In this document: positions 43,036 through 55,171 of the stretch, one piece after another
Numbering within the stretch: position 1 is the stretch's first letter
Layout of the letters: each line of letters opens with the position of its first letter
DNA from: Phytoseiulus persimilis
Taxonomy: Eukaryota > Arthropoda > Arachnida > Mesostigmata > Phytoseiidae
Direction of reading: 5' to 3'
Length of the DNA stretch: 64,000 nt
Assembly (NCBI GenBank): GCA_037576195.1
Contig: CM075101.1
Location: 43,276,001 to 43,340,000 of the forward strand
The notes under the pieces: model-generated
What the model was told of the DNA's origin: nothing
Database searches by the model: none
What the model saw: only the letters and a program-made list of their open reading frames with translations
Made by a program: the position numbers and the translations under genes

Positions 43036-46000
43036 ATGGATGACAAAGGGGACAGCGATAAAGGTGACGAAACATTCACGGCAGCCATTGCCGAAAGCTC
43101 AGAAAGTAACCAGATCTTTCTTGAGAGGCAAACGCTGACCCTTAGGCGCAGCCGATTTACAAGAATCGCCTCCAGCGCCGAAGTTCTTGACGAGCAGACG
43201 GAACATTCCCTCGCACAGCTCAAAATCGCACAACGCTTGGCACATTCGCTCGACAAAGCGTTTGCGGAATTGACCGAAGCGTTCACCCGTCTCACTGCGT
43301 CCCCGGCCATCATGGCCGACAGGAAGAAGATCCAGGCAGAATTTGCCAAACACGAGCAGTACTCCGAGAAAATGGACACAGTCGCGGAGAGCCTGCAAAG
43401 AAGAATCGACGAGCTGAAGGAGTTCCTCGGCATTCAGTCGACTCCAGGTAACACCCTCCAGCAGGAGACCTCACAAAATCAGTTCCAGATGGACCCCGAG
43501 ACCCAACTCGACGAGCAGTGTCTTCAGAACGCCGCGGAGGAACCCAGCCCGACCTACTCCGAGGCCACTCAACAATACAGCGGACCCGGAGCAGACTCCT
43601 ATATAGACATCGCCCCAGGTTCGAGCCCCGGAGTGCCAGCCACGTCCAGTCCCAATCCCGAGGTACCACAACAGGCGTTCCCACAACCAATCTACGTGGC
43701 ACGCGACCCTGCGGCCTCCGTCCCCAGGTTCAACGGCGACCCGGTGCGCTGGGACGAGTTTTGGCACCTTTTCCAGTACTACGTCGACTCCAAACCATTG
43801 GAAGTGACGGAGAAGTGCCGAATCCTCAAGAACGCACTCGTCGGTAAAGCGGCAAGACCAGTTTACCACCTCAAAATTTGTGCCGAAAACTACGAGTTGA
43901 TGAAGGAAATCGCGCAGAAAGAGTTCCAGGACAACACCCAAGCCCGACGGACCCACGTGAGGAAGATCCACGACCTGTGCCGATCAAAGGACCTTCACAG
44001 AGACGATAAGTTGCTCGATTTCGTTACCTCCCTCAAGCAGCACATGCAGTCTCTGGTAATGTTAGGATTCGATTACGCATCGCTTACGGCGACCTTATCA
44101 CCCACCGTTCTCGAGGCGCTCCCCAGGAGCTACGTCAAAAAATTCAACGCCGCCTGGTGTGAGCAGCTCGCGCGGGGAGATCACTGCGAATTAGAACTGT
44201 TGATGAATTTTCTAGAACGCGAGGCCGACCTGATCAAGAAATGTGAAAGGTTAGGCAGAAACTACGAGGGTCAAAGCCATCAGCAAAACCGTAGAGGTCA
44301 GAATTCAAAAAACGGCCACAATTCGCGTCCAGACGAACAGAAACCGGAATACAATCAGAGATCGCAGTACTCTTTCGCCGGCGGCGTCGGATCGGTTGAC
44401 CACTCCTGCATTTTTTGCGCAAAAGATCATGCCAGCTCAAAGTGTTCAAAGAGAATGTCAAACGAGGAGAGACGACGAACGGCGGAATCGAAAAACGCGT
44501 GCTTGAGGTGCCTTCGACGCAATCACTCAGCCCAAAAATGCCGAGCGCGCGTCCCCAATTGCTCAGTCTGCAACGGCAGGCATTCGAGCTTAGTGTGCTC
44601 CCGGCAAAGAGAGCAACGGCCCGCGGATGAAGTGGTGGTGGCGTCCCCCTGCCTCCCGCTGCCCTCCGGAGACGCCGCGAAGAGCGCCTTCCTCCAGACG
44701 GGCTATGTGTGGGTCAGTGCGGGCAAAAACCGCAAAACCATCTGCAGAGCCATCCTCGATCCGGGTAGCCAAGTTTCCATAGTCTCAGACAGGATAGTAC
44801 AATTGCTGAGGTTGAGCCCGGTAGAGCAAAGACTCACCAGTTTCCACGGAGTAGCCGGAAGTGTGTCGGACGGCCAAAAACTAAGCTTAGTCGAATTCAA
44901 AATCAGGAGTCGGTTCTCTCGCGCCGCGATTTCAGCGCGTTGCCTCGCAGTACCCAAGGTGATCGAGGGCATCCTGCCCAGGGCCGTACTGAGCGAGCCA
45001 ATGCCGGAGCTGGCGGACGAGAGACTCGACTCATTCCCAGATGAGATAGACCTTCTCCTCGGCGCCGACGTACTTCCATACGTCTACCGCGGCACATACA
45101 AAAAAATGGGCAGTCTCTTGGCGCAGCCAACCATCTTCGGATGGTTCCTATGGGGTAGCGACGGTCTGAATCAATTCGGCAACTCGGTTGTCACGTCGTT
45201 GGGTGTCATCAAGTCAGTGCGCGAAAGCAGTCAGTCATCGAGCCTAACGAACAAGCCAAAAGACAGCGCGGAATCATTGGAGTTTCTATGGGAGAACGAG
45301 CTGCTCGGAATCGAGCGGGCGGAATCCGACGACGACGCGGCATCAGCGGAAAAAATGGACAGCTTCTTTAGACAAACGGTGAAACGCACCGAAGCAGGCC
45401 GCTACATCGTGTCACTCCCTTTCAAGGCCAACTTGAACACGCTGGGAGACAACCAGAAACTACATACTCCAGATTAATTCAATTCATTAAACAAGCAACC
45501 AAGTCCCCTAAGCTTCTAGCGGCGGTCGACGCCGAGATCAAAAAATATATCGACGCTGGCTACGCCCAGATCGCGCCACCCAGGCAACCAGGCGAGCAAG
45601 CGCATTACCTCTCAATCCTCGCAGTCGCCAAAAAAGCATTCGCAGACTCGCCAGAATTCAAGGTGCGAGTCGTCAAAGACGGCGGCTCGAGAAGCATGGA
45701 CGAGGCGTCACTCAACGACTGCATGGAGCAAGGGCCTTCCCTCCTTCCCTGCATCATCAAGGTGTTGACCAATTTCAGGAGAAAACCTATTGTGCTCAAC
45801 ACAGACATCAAAGCTGCGTTTATGCAGTTTCTCGTCACAAAGCCACATCGCACGTACATGCGATTCTACTGGCCTCTGGGCATCGCGGAAAATCCGAACG
45901 CTCCAATCAAAGAGTTTTGGTCCACAGTTCTGGATTTCGGAATCGTTGCAGCTCCTTGGCTATCCTGTGCAGGCATCCGATACCATCTCGACAGCGAGAT

Positions 46001-48662
46001 CGCCAGCCAGCCAGAGCACGCCCCGGTCTTAGCGGAAGTCAGAGACTCTGTTTACATGGACGACGTTTCAGTCGGAAGTGACAGCGTCGCTGAAGCAAAA
46101 AAAACCGTCGCGCTGCTAGTCGACACGTTCAAGCGAGGACACTTTCCGCTAGCCAAATGGGCAACGAATAACGAAGAAGTAGCAGATTTCATAGCAAAAT
46201 TCACCAACACGCCTAGAGCGGATGTGATGTGCGGCCTAACCGACATCAAGTTTCTCGGCGTTCCTTGGGATCAAGTGACAGACCGGCTCCACATTCAACC
46301 GGACGCGGTCAAAGACGCCCTGGTGTCGGGTCCACCTACCAAAAGAAAGTTGCTGAAAGGCCTCAGCGCGCTGTTCGATCCACTAGGGATCATAGCTCCA
46401 ATAGCTATTAATTTCAAAATTCTCTGTCAGGCAGCATGGCAAGCAAAGCTCGGTTGGGACACAGTGTGGACCGGAGAGTTAGTAGAGCGGTACGCGTCGG
46501 CGGCAGCGAACCTCGACTTTGTGAAGAACATTCGAGTCGAACGCTGTCTATGCAACAGCACATCTCCCGATACAATCCGAGAACTTCACATATTCGCCGA
46601 CGCTTCATTGGCGGCCTACGCGTGCTGTGCGTACCTACGCGAGTACGCGGAAGGCAACCCCAAATCGGTCTCAGTCCGTTTCCTTTTCGCCAAAGCCAGG
46701 GTGGCACCCCTGAAAGACAAGCACACAATACACCGCCTCGAGTTAATCGCAGCGGTCCTGAGCGCGAAAATCGCTAGGAAACTCATCGACATCATCCCAG
46801 AGAAGCTACATCGCGTACACTATTACTCCGACAACTCCGCGACTCTGCATTGGATTCGAGATCCAAAACCGGATCGCTGGAAAACATTTGTCGCGAATAG
46901 AGTCAAACAAATCAGAGAGCTTTCAGACCCCCAGGATTGGTTCTACGTGAGAACAGCCGAAAACCCCGCTGATCTCGCGTCGCGCGGATCAGCTCTCGAC
47001 AAGGAAAATTTACAACAGTTCTGGCTCAGGGGCCCACCTTGGCTGGAAGCTCTCGAGCAACCGGAGACGCATGATCTAAACAAATCCGACCTGAACGACT
47101 GCGCAGCTGAACGTAAGGTGGATTCGATCATGTCGTTGGTTGTAAAAACATCTTTCAGGCCTCTCTTCTGGAAGGATTTGTCTTCATGGACCAAAGCACT
47201 CAGAGTCACCGCGTACGTACTCCGGTTCCCAGACGCAGCCAGAGGTCGTAAACACCATTCGACAACAGCAATCAGCGCGGACGAACTGAAGACAGCCGAA
47301 TCACAACTTCTCAAGAATATACAAAGTTGTCACTTCCAGTCAGAGCTCGCAAATCAAGGCGAGAAGATCCCGAGAGCAAGCCCGCTCCACCAGCTCCGGC
47401 TGTTCGTCGCTGAAGACGGATTCCTCCGCTGCCGCTCAAGGATGGAGAAGTCGCCAAGCATGAGCTTCGACGAAAAATTCCCAATCCTCCTGCCGCACGA
47501 CGAGCATCTGGTCGCTTTGCTGGTACACCACATCCACGCCTCTGAGTGCCTTCACACGGGCGGGATCGCCAACGTGCTGCACCACCTCCGGGCAAGGTTC
47601 TTTGTGCTACGCGCAAGGGCCTTGTGCCGCTCGGTCGTGCACAGCTGCAAGACATGCGTAAGATACAACGCTCGGCCGGCATCCCTCCCAGTACCACCTC
47701 TCCCATCCTTCCGCGTGGAGGAATCAGCACCTTTCACGGCCACCGGCATAGACTTCCTCGGACCGATTTGGATCAAGAGGAACGAAGAGAAGGTGAAATC
47801 ATACGTATTGCTCTTCACATGCGCGGTCACTCGAGCGATCCGGCTCGAGCTTGTGGCAGATATGTCTGCCGAGGAGTTTCTCCTGGCACTACGCCGTTTT
47901 TTGAGCCGCAACCCAGCGCTCCAGAGGTTAATTTCAGATAACGCAAGAACCTTCAAACGGGCCGAAAGGGAGCTCGATCTTCTGTTCAAGCACGCCCGTC
48001 AGGCGGAAGTTGGCGATTTCCTGGCCCGAAGGAAGATAACATGGCAGTACGGCACGGAGAAGGCAGCCTGGTCGAACGGATTCTTTGAGCGTTGCGTGCA
48101 AATGGTTAAGCGACCATTGAGGAAAGTCCTTGGCACCCACGCGCTTCGGTTCCGGGAATTGGAGACAGTCTTGACCGAGATTGAGAAGGTCGTCAACGAC
48201 AGGCCTATTTCGGCAATCATCTCGGACGCGAACGAACCCAGAGCCCTCTCCCCAGCAAACCTTCTGTACGGTTACAATTCACAGGCAGGACTACCGGACA
48301 CGAAGCAAATCATCAAAGAAGCAGAGGCTGCGACGGCGATCGTCTTCTCCGAGAGGTGGCGTCGGCAGCAAGCCACGCTCCGCGGATTCTGGAAAACATT
48401 TCACGTCGAGTACCTCCAACATCTGCGATCCAACCACTTCGCCACCCCGGCGCGCGATCGCCCACTCAGAGCCGGCGACGTGTGCCTCCTGCACTCAGCC
48501 GACTCCTCCAGAGCCTACTGGCCGCTTTGCGTGGTGGAGTCCCTTCACGGCGGGGAGGGAACCGATCGTCGCCAACGATCGTGTTGGATCCGCACCACCG
48601 AGGGCAAGCGCTTGCGCCGTCCCATTCAGCTGCTGTACCCGCTAGAAGTGCGCAACTACTAA
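43036..48662 (+). CDS. BEL/Pao gag-pol polyprotein, one frameshift
   Basis: The ATG at 43036 starts 813 codons: a helical N-terminus, the DUF1759-type gag (F-N-G-D-P-V-R-W-D-E-F), zinc knuckles (C-I-F-C…, C-L-R-C-x4-H-x4-C) and a DUF1758-type protease (L-D-P-G-S-Q). The frame stops at 45477. A -1 shift at about 45456-45470 carries on to 48662. There RT (Y-M-D-D), RNase H (F-A-D-A-S), an HHCC zinc finger and integrase (G-I-D-F-L-G; I-S-D-N-A; N-G-F-F-E-R) follow, ending in the C-terminal DUF5641-like region. The break lies inside the RT N-terminus, not at a gag-pol border, so a mutation is more likely than programmed frameshifting. Confidence 0.92.
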
Positions 48663-49565
48663 TCATATTTTTCGATATTTAGTCGGCCCTCCGGGACGGG
48701 CAGTGCCGCGTCGCCATCATCGGGCCTAGGTATACCTAAGATAAATAAAAAAAATAAATGAGGCCCGCACCTCAGGCCTGACGGAGGTCGGTGTCAAACC
48801 GACCGACCGTCAGCCGCAGGGCGGCCTCAAAACCGGCCAGCCATATTTCAGGCTGGGCGGATCGTCGGCTGAGCCGACTCAAGGCGAGGTATTTGGCCCG
48901 CTCCTCAGCGGCGAGCGTCAGCCAAGCTGACCCTGCGAGCGCACGGGCCTCCTCCGCCGAGAGCCCGGCCACCTCCGGGTTGTGAACCCGCAGCCACAGC
49001 AGAAGCACCCCCGTGGGGGAACTGGCGAAAGATCGACTGCGTCGAGTGGAGCGGTCCATCGCGTAATGAAAAATAATCGTCGTACCCTTTCGATCCCTGG
49101 AGTTCAGGCGGGAGAAAGAGTGCAGATATTCAGGTCACTTCGGCACATCCGGCTCACATCGAATGCGTTCGATCGGGCGTTTGCGTTCCGGATTCGTTCT
49201 CGACTCTCGGGAGCTGAAGCTAAAGTCGCGTCGTCTCTTCTCGTGAAATGCGCTCGTCCATAGGTAGGCTGCAGGGAGGTAACCGGAAAAGAGCTTCTTT
49301 CAGTGCTTGGTGGAACGCCCCGCTCCCCGGACGCCCGGTTCCCGGCTGACGTCCTCACCACGGACACGCCGCCCCCTCCCCCGTGCCGGAACGGAAAAGC
49401 GTTTGCGACGCGCCGAGTCCCCGACGGTCGCGCAGAGTCCGCACCATCCGCATGTTCCCGCCATTGCACGAGCCCATTATTATGTACTCCGAGGTAGCGA
49501 TCTGCGATCGCTCTCACCCCCCTCGGCCCTGGTTGTCATTTCGAGCGTACACGCTCCCGGGGGAA
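48663..49565. other. BEL 3' region between pol and LTR
   Basis: GC-rich, with AATAAA-type runs at 48740-48757. The only notable frame is antisense (48772-49059). A further minus frame at 49517-49104 lacks recognised domains. Confidence 0.5.
48772..49059 (-). CDS. Antisense HMG-box-like ORF in BEL element
   Basis: 95 codons, ATG to TGA, on the strand opposite to pol. Residues about 13-65 fit an HMG box: S-P-T-G then a hydrophobic L-L-L-W-L run, H-N-P-E-V, an A-G-S-A-W core Trp, and E-E-R-A-K-Y. HMG boxes bind and bend DNA. The region is GC-rich, where long spurious frames are common, so the call rests on the domain pattern. It is unlikely to be the complement of any BEL protein, as it lies after the pol stop. 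Confidence 0.45.
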   Translation of the reverse strand: MDRSTRRSRSFASSPTGVLLLWLRVHNPEVAGLSAEEARALAGSAWLTLAAEERAKYLALSRLSRRSAQPEIWLAGFEAALRLTVGRFDTDLRQA

Positions 49566-49870
49566 TGTTACGAATGCTTAAAGTGGCATCGTAGGTATCA
49601 ATGATTTCTAATAAAGAGTCCCGGCTCCGAACCTCTTCTCGCTCGGCTCTCTCGCTGGAATGCCGTTGGGTTCCTCCTCTCCCGTCCGTGGAAGCCGACG
49701 GAGAGCCCGACGTGCATCTCAGACACACACAGTCGAACTGTCGAGACCATCGCGTCTCCCGCCCAGCCGACCGAGAAAGCAGGTTTGGAGTTGGCTCGCT
49801 ACCTTCTCACACTCCGGCTTTTCCTTGTGTGTTCTAGTCTACCGTACCTGGTCCCTGCCGGTCGGTAACA
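49566..49870 (+). repeat. BEL 3' LTR
   Basis: Same 305 bp as the 5' LTR; followed by the CAGTG duplication and Gypsy-D pol. Confidence 0.93.
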
Positions 49871-52637
49871 CAGTGGAGTCCGTCCTCATGACCTCTCGGA
49901 TGCGTTCCATTGTTCGATCCGAGACTCTGCCGTTTCCCTCATTTTTTGTTTCCTCGAGTTCCAATCGGAGAACTATTTGTCGCTCCTGTGACTCCGGCCC
50001 CGCAGTTCGCAGTGGTGCTCTGCCAAGGGCGTCTGCGATGATGTTCCTAGAGCCTGCGATGTACTCAACTTTGATGTCATAGCGCTGCAAGGCCAACCTC
50101 ATACGCTGGAGTCTTCTTGGACAGTCTTCGAGCGGTTTTTCAAAGATTCTAGCCAACGGCTTGTGATCAGAGAGGATTCGGATGTCTGGTTTGCCGAACA
50201 AGAGATGATCGAATTTCGTGCATGCTGAAACAATAGCCAAGCACTCTTTTTCCAGAGCAGCGTACCCTTGCTCCGCTGAGGTCAAGGTGTGGGAATGGTA
50301 CGCTATGGCCTTATTGTCCTGAAGCAGCACTGCCCCGACCCCTCGGTCCGCAGCGTCGGTCATAATCGTTGTTTCCTTGCTCGGATCGTAGATAGCCAGC
50401 ATTGACGCCTCCGCAAGCAACCCTTTGATTTCGTCGAAGGCCTTTTGCTGCGATTCCATCCACACGAAATGATTCGTTTTCTTGATGACTTCTCTGAGTG
50501 GGAGAGAGATAGTGGCGAAATTTGGGAGGAAGGCGAGCAAATAATTTGCCATGCCGAGGAATCGCATGACTGCCTTGACGTCCCTCGGTGCCTCCATCTC
50601 CAAAATCGCCCTCACTTTCTCCGGATCTGGTCTTACTCCCTCATCTGATATGATGTGTCCCAGGTAGCGGACGGAACTTTTGCCTAGCTGCAGTTTCTTC
50701 TCATTGAGCCTGATTCCTATAGCTCTTGCGCGTTGGAAAAGGGCCTCCAGGTTCCGATCGTGATCCTTTCTTGCTTCTTCCTCGGTGTCTCCAACGCCGA
50801 AGACGATGGCGTCGTCCGCAACCACCAACACGTTCCGTAGACCATCGTAGGCTTGAGCTTGCCGCAACTGGAATTCTTCCGGGCTTGAGGAGATTCCTTG
50901 TGGGGTTCTTAAGTACTTGAATCGGCCTATCGGTGTCCAGAAGCACGTTGCATCTGTTGAGTCGGGATGCAACCGCATCTGGTAAAACCCATCTTTAGCG
51001 TCGACTATGCTTAAGATTTTCGCTTTTGCCAATAATGGAAGGTAGTCATCCAGCGTTGGCATTGGGTAGCGGGGCCGGATGATCGCCTTGTTCAGGTGCA
51101 TTGGATCCAATGTTATTCTGATTGTTCCGTCGCTTTTGGGTACCGCCACAAGATTCGATATCCACGGAGTGGGCTTCGTCACTCGCTCGATTATTCCGTC
51201 CCTTTCTAACTGTCGGATCTTCTGAATGAGCGCCTCCCGGATGGCCACTGGAGTTTTCCTTGGTGGTTGTTGTCTAGGTGGGATGGTGGGATCTAATTCC
51301 AATTTGACCTCCTCCGCAAATTCGCCAAGGCCGCGGAAGATATCCGAGTACTCGTTCAGCAGCATTTCATACCCCAGCGCATTGCACTCGTCGACTTTGA
51401 GAGTGCGTTCGACGCTGTTGTGGAAGTCGACCGCCCCGATTCTCTCGGCCCATACACCCGATAGTAGTGTGTCTAGCCGCTGCTCAACAACTATGAACGG
51501 CAGCCTGAGAGATCTTCCGTCGAATCTGCAGGTCACGACGCATGATCCGATCGAGTGTACAATTGAATTGTCGTACGTTTTGATTCTGGTTCTCCGTTGC
51601 GTGTCGAGGTCACTTGCTGCTCCCAGATTCTTCATTCTTGCGTAGGTGGATTTACTCAAACAGTTACAAGTCGCGCCGGTGTCCACCTGGGCGACCAATT
51701 CCCCGTTGTTTTTCGTGTTGAGCTTCACGAAGTATCTGCTTTTCACTTTTCCATCATCACTTTCCGCTCGGAACGAGTATTCCTCTTCACTGCTGATCTG
51801 TTGATCGTCTGTTAGCTGATGAGCACTCTCTGTTGAACGGCACACACTCTCGAAGTGATTCTTCTTATTGCATTTGCTGCATGTGTGGCCGTATGCTGGA
51901 CACTTCCTGACAGCGTGCTTTCCCCCACAGAAACGGCAGTTTTGAATGCTTTCTTGCTTCTTCTTGTTTGCTTGTTGCGATGGTTTCTGGCTCCTTATCG
52001 CCATTGCTTTTTCTTCATTGCTTCTCTTGTCCATTTCTTCTAAACTCTTCTTGTTGTCTTCGTACAGTCTGAGTTTTGCCAACACGCTTTCGAGGTTAAG
52101 CTCCGTTGGCTCTCTGAAGATTGATGCTCGTGCTTCGTTGGAGTTCGTTCCAACAACCAACTGATCTCGAATCATTGAGTTGGCAATTGACGCATCGAAC
52201 CGACAGCTCTTCGCCAGCTTGATGACGCGGCCAAAGAAATCGTTCACCGTTTCACCTATCGTCTGGACTGTCTTGAAAAACAGATACCGGCGGTGAATCT
52301 GATTCTCGTGGCGTGCGAATCTCTGGTCGAGCACTGCTAACGTTTGCGTCAGGCTTCGGCACGGCGTCAATCCCGTCTCACTTGCCGAGTCATTCTGCAG
52401 CAGAGTCCCCGCTTGTAGGTCCCGCAGCAGCTCTCTATTATCCTGACCCAAGGCCACTCGGAAACATGCAATCTGGATTTCCGGAGTTTTCGAGTAGATG
52501 CTTTCCAACAGACAGTAGTCTGCCCAGCTTTCCTTGAATGTTCGCCATCGATCGTAGTTGTCCTCACCGGTGACTACTTCCAACGGCGCCGGTCGGTACC
52601 GGTATCTTGCCTCGGATCTTTCGTTGTTTTCCATCAT
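49871..52637 (-). pseudogene. Gypsy-D gag, protease, RT and RNase H
   Basis: Starts at the tandem ATGs at 52637. Gag comes first, then two zinc motifs (C-R-F-C-x4-A-x-R-K-C, degenerate, and C-S-K-C-x4-H-x4-C). Protease A-Q-V-D-T-G-A-T follows. RT runs from P-P-R-K-T-P-V through D-A-K-D-G-F-Y to V-A-D-D. RNase H (M-T-D-A-A) comes next, before the BEL insertion. Gag and pol form a single open frame. The ORF extension to 49839 is BEL LTR. Everything is open up to the insertion, so BEL probably killed a working copy or a recently working one. Confidence 0.88.
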
Positions 52638-52739
52638 TCGTCTGTTCACTACTCACTGACTGTTGCCGCTTATTGGCTGTTCGATCAACTGTCTTCCTCT
52701 TTGGTTCACTTCAAGACTGTGACTGCGCCATGTTATTCA

Positions 52740-52850
52740 TGTTAGGTATCATCACACCTTTCGTGGAGCTGTCTCAAGACTAACTGTTTTATTTACAAGA
52801 AACCGAAACCACCCAGCCAATCGAATCCAAGCGCGCACGGAGCCCCCAAC
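52740..52850 (-). repeat. Gypsy-D 5' LTR (short)
   Basis: On the minus strand, from TGTTGGGGGCTCC to GATACCTAACA, 111 bp with AATAAA inside. Followed after a few bases by TGGCGCAGTC, a typical Gypsy primer-binding sequence. The length is unusually short and part of U3 may be missing, as I see no TATA box. Confidence 0.6.
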
Positions 52851-52857
52851 ATTCATA

Positions 52858-53323
52858 GCGTTCACGCTCTACGTTCTCTCTGTCCAATCCGCGTCTCCGA
52901 ACTATTTTTGCTTCGAAGACTGCGATGACGCCTGTGTTTCATTGAACATCAGCTGTACAATTAGCAAGAAACCAACCTGTTTCCAATGTGCCTGTACACG
53001 CTCAGCATCGGCATGCTACGAAGAGGCATCCGAGTCCGTGGTCTGTCTGAGGCCTCTTCTTCCTGCTGTGGCTGGCGAATAAATTTGGAGAGAATTCCGG
53101 CATCAACACTATCCCGTCCTTCCCCCTGTCATCATTGACAACAGGTTTCTGCACTATGCTTTTGCAAGCGCAGGCGCTATACTCGCATTGGCCGTTTTTT
53201 TCTGGGAATCACGGTCCTTTGCATGATCTACGATAAGCGTAGAAACTATTATTCATTTGCAAATCCATCGCCGAACCCAGCAGTTGATGGTCCCTACATG
53301 CCAACCACGGAGCTCGTTTCTCA
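52858..53323 (+). pseudogene. Copia-A membrane-protein gene, copy 3
   Basis: Aligns with 23570-24041. The start codon is missing (cut by the Gypsy-D junction), an in-frame TAA has arisen near 53080, and a small indel disrupts the membrane helix region near 53200. The cysteine-rich ectodomain is otherwise still recognisable. Confidence 0.8.
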
Positions 53324-53581
53324 ACCCGAGGTCATTAATCCGATGCACTTCAATCCTATTTCACCCATTCGGTCCTAGCATGCAACTCAGGTAGCACAAA
53401 CAACTCGGAATGCTCAACTCAATGCTCCCATGGCCCTCCAAACTGCCGTGAATCTGCGAGGTATACGAAAGAGGCACCTAGCTGTGCTGTGCGTGGTTCA
53501 TACGCATCTTTTCTCTCTCTGTTTCTCAGAGCACTTCTTCGGCCTCTATTCACTTCTTCCACTTCTCTCGCATGATTCTCC

Positions 53582-54056
53582 GGTTCTATTTCGTTCGGCG
53601 CCCGGCGAGTTAAGCTAGCGAGCATCAACACGCCACCAGGGTTCGCCTACCGAAAGACTCAGCGGAGCTTAGCCATCATGCATGCCCGATAATTTTTTTC
53701 CATCGGAGCTCGCACTGACGCCGTCGCAACGCCTAATGAGCCTACGCAAGGGTTCTCTTCGCGACTCATCGGCGTACCCTTGCGAGTTGGCCTGGGTACA
53801 GTGCCTGGCCGTGCAGTTGCAATCAGAATAGACAAAGGATTGCTCGCGGCTCATGCAGCTCCGCGGTCGTCGTCGACCATCCCCCCCCCCCCCCCCCCTC
53901 CCCCCGAAGCCTTGCGACGCCTGTCGTAGGCCAGTGACTACTCCACTTTATTCCATTCCCATACTATACGACTCAGCTCCCGTACTCGTTTTCGCTGGCG
54001 ATCGAGCCCGCCGTCCCTGTAATTTGATTCCGGGCATCCCCAAACGAAAAAGCACC
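53582..54056. mobile_element. 475-bp MITE with 8-bp target duplication
   Basis: Relative to the complete Copia-A (24280-24300), this block is extra DNA flanked by GATTCTCC on both sides (53574-53581, 54057-54064). Its ends are imperfect inverted repeats: GGTTCTATTTCGTTCGG against GGTGCTTTTTCGTTTGG. An 8-bp duplication fits hAT, P or Merlin elements; a GG start favours Merlin slightly. It contains a long C run (53880-53908). Confidence 0.75.
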
Positions 54057-54206
54057 GATTCTCCTTCGGCATGGCATAATATCACGGTATTAACCTGATG
54101 TACACCTCCAGGTTCCTCGTGTTTTTCCTTGGTTCCTTGGACGCAGTTCGCCCCGACCGCCCCATCCCATCGCTTGGTTGCCCCCCAATCCCTACTACCC
54201 TGCACT

Positions 54207-55006
54207 ATGCCCAAACAGTCACCGTTCTGGATTCACGGATTTGCATCGTGTTCCACGCGATGTCGCTCAGAAGGCGTCAGACCGCCTTGGGCCCCAAATG
54301 GATGAACAATCCCGATTCTACTACATACAGGTAGCCGCGCCTTAATTCAACGAAAAAGCGGAACTGCTCCACACCGCGGCACGCCGCGCTAGACTAACGG
54401 GCCCTGCGCTAGGATCGGCAGAATATGCCGAAACACTAATCGCAAAGCTCCTCAGAAGAAATCTCCACAGAACCTGCGCCTGGAAACACTCGGCCTGCGT
54501 CGGCGGGCCACCTACATGCGAATCCAGACTATCTAGACGAAGAAGTCTACAGCCCGTCAATCCCGACTGGTGCGGATGACCCTGTCGTATCAGAAGAAGC
54601 TCGTCAACTTGAGCTCGCTGGGACAGAGATCCGCATGCTCAAGCAAAAGATCTGCGATCTACGAGCTGAATCAGAGGCTAAACAGCACCTCTATGAACGA
54701 GACGGAGAAAACTGGCATGACGGACGCGCATTCTATCAAAAGAAAATTGCTCGCCTCGAACACACACTAGGGGAATCAACAGCCTCCAAATAGTTGTGTG
54801 ATCACACTGATCACATTGAGCAACTCGAAACCCTCAACAGAAAACAGTCCGAAAGTTATTCCAAAGATCGACAACAATTACTCGATCTCCTCAACGAGAA
54901 TTACGAGCTGAACACACAACTACTCAAGACGAAAATTGAGCTGAAACGCGCTCAACCAATCGACTGGCCGGAGTCCAGTTCCAGCAGTCACAGTGGTTCT
55001 GTCTGA
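54207..55006 (+). pseudogene. Copia-A ORF3, copy 3
   Basis: Aligns with 24426-25310 from the same MPKQSPFW start. Small deletions remove part of the HMG-like box and of the first coiled coil, and several stops are present (for example TAG near 54791). The C-terminal coiled coil and Ser-rich end are well kept. Confidence 0.8.
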
Positions 55007-55171
55007 ACCTCTTCAACTATGTAAAGCATGCTAGGTACCCCCAGTCATAAACAATAGCTATATTCAAAATCCTAAGTTACTCAGACACATGCATGAACGC
55101 CATATCTTCAAATAATACACACAACACAAATCCCGGATTGGAATTTCTTTTTGGTTTATTCTCGACTTGGA

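Larger units (their letters stand above)
42300..49870 (+). mobile_element. BEL/Pao retrotransposon, nearly intact
   Basis: 305-bp LTRs identical by eye (42300-42604 and 49566-49870), 5-bp duplication CAGTG (42295-42299 and 49871-49875). Gag-pol fills 43036-48662 with one frameshift. A GC-rich 0.9-kb stretch with an antisense ORF separates pol from the 3' LTR. CCCGGGGGAA precedes the 3' LTR. Identical LTRs indicate a recent insertion into Gypsy-D. Confidence 0.95.
40959..52850 (-). mobile_element. Gypsy-D LTR retrotransposon, split by BEL
   Basis: Minus strand: short 5' LTR (52740-52850), gag-protease-RT-RNase H (52637-49871), then after the BEL element the rest of pol with integrase (42299-41234). 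Removing BEL and one CAGTG copy keeps the frame. A 3' LTR is at best a stub: TGTTGGAGGC after a purine tract at about 40965-40990 (minus). Confidence 0.8.

Noticed and set aside
53880..53908. Long C run as a regulatory element
   Set aside because: Homopolymer inside a MITE; length may not even be reliable in assembly.
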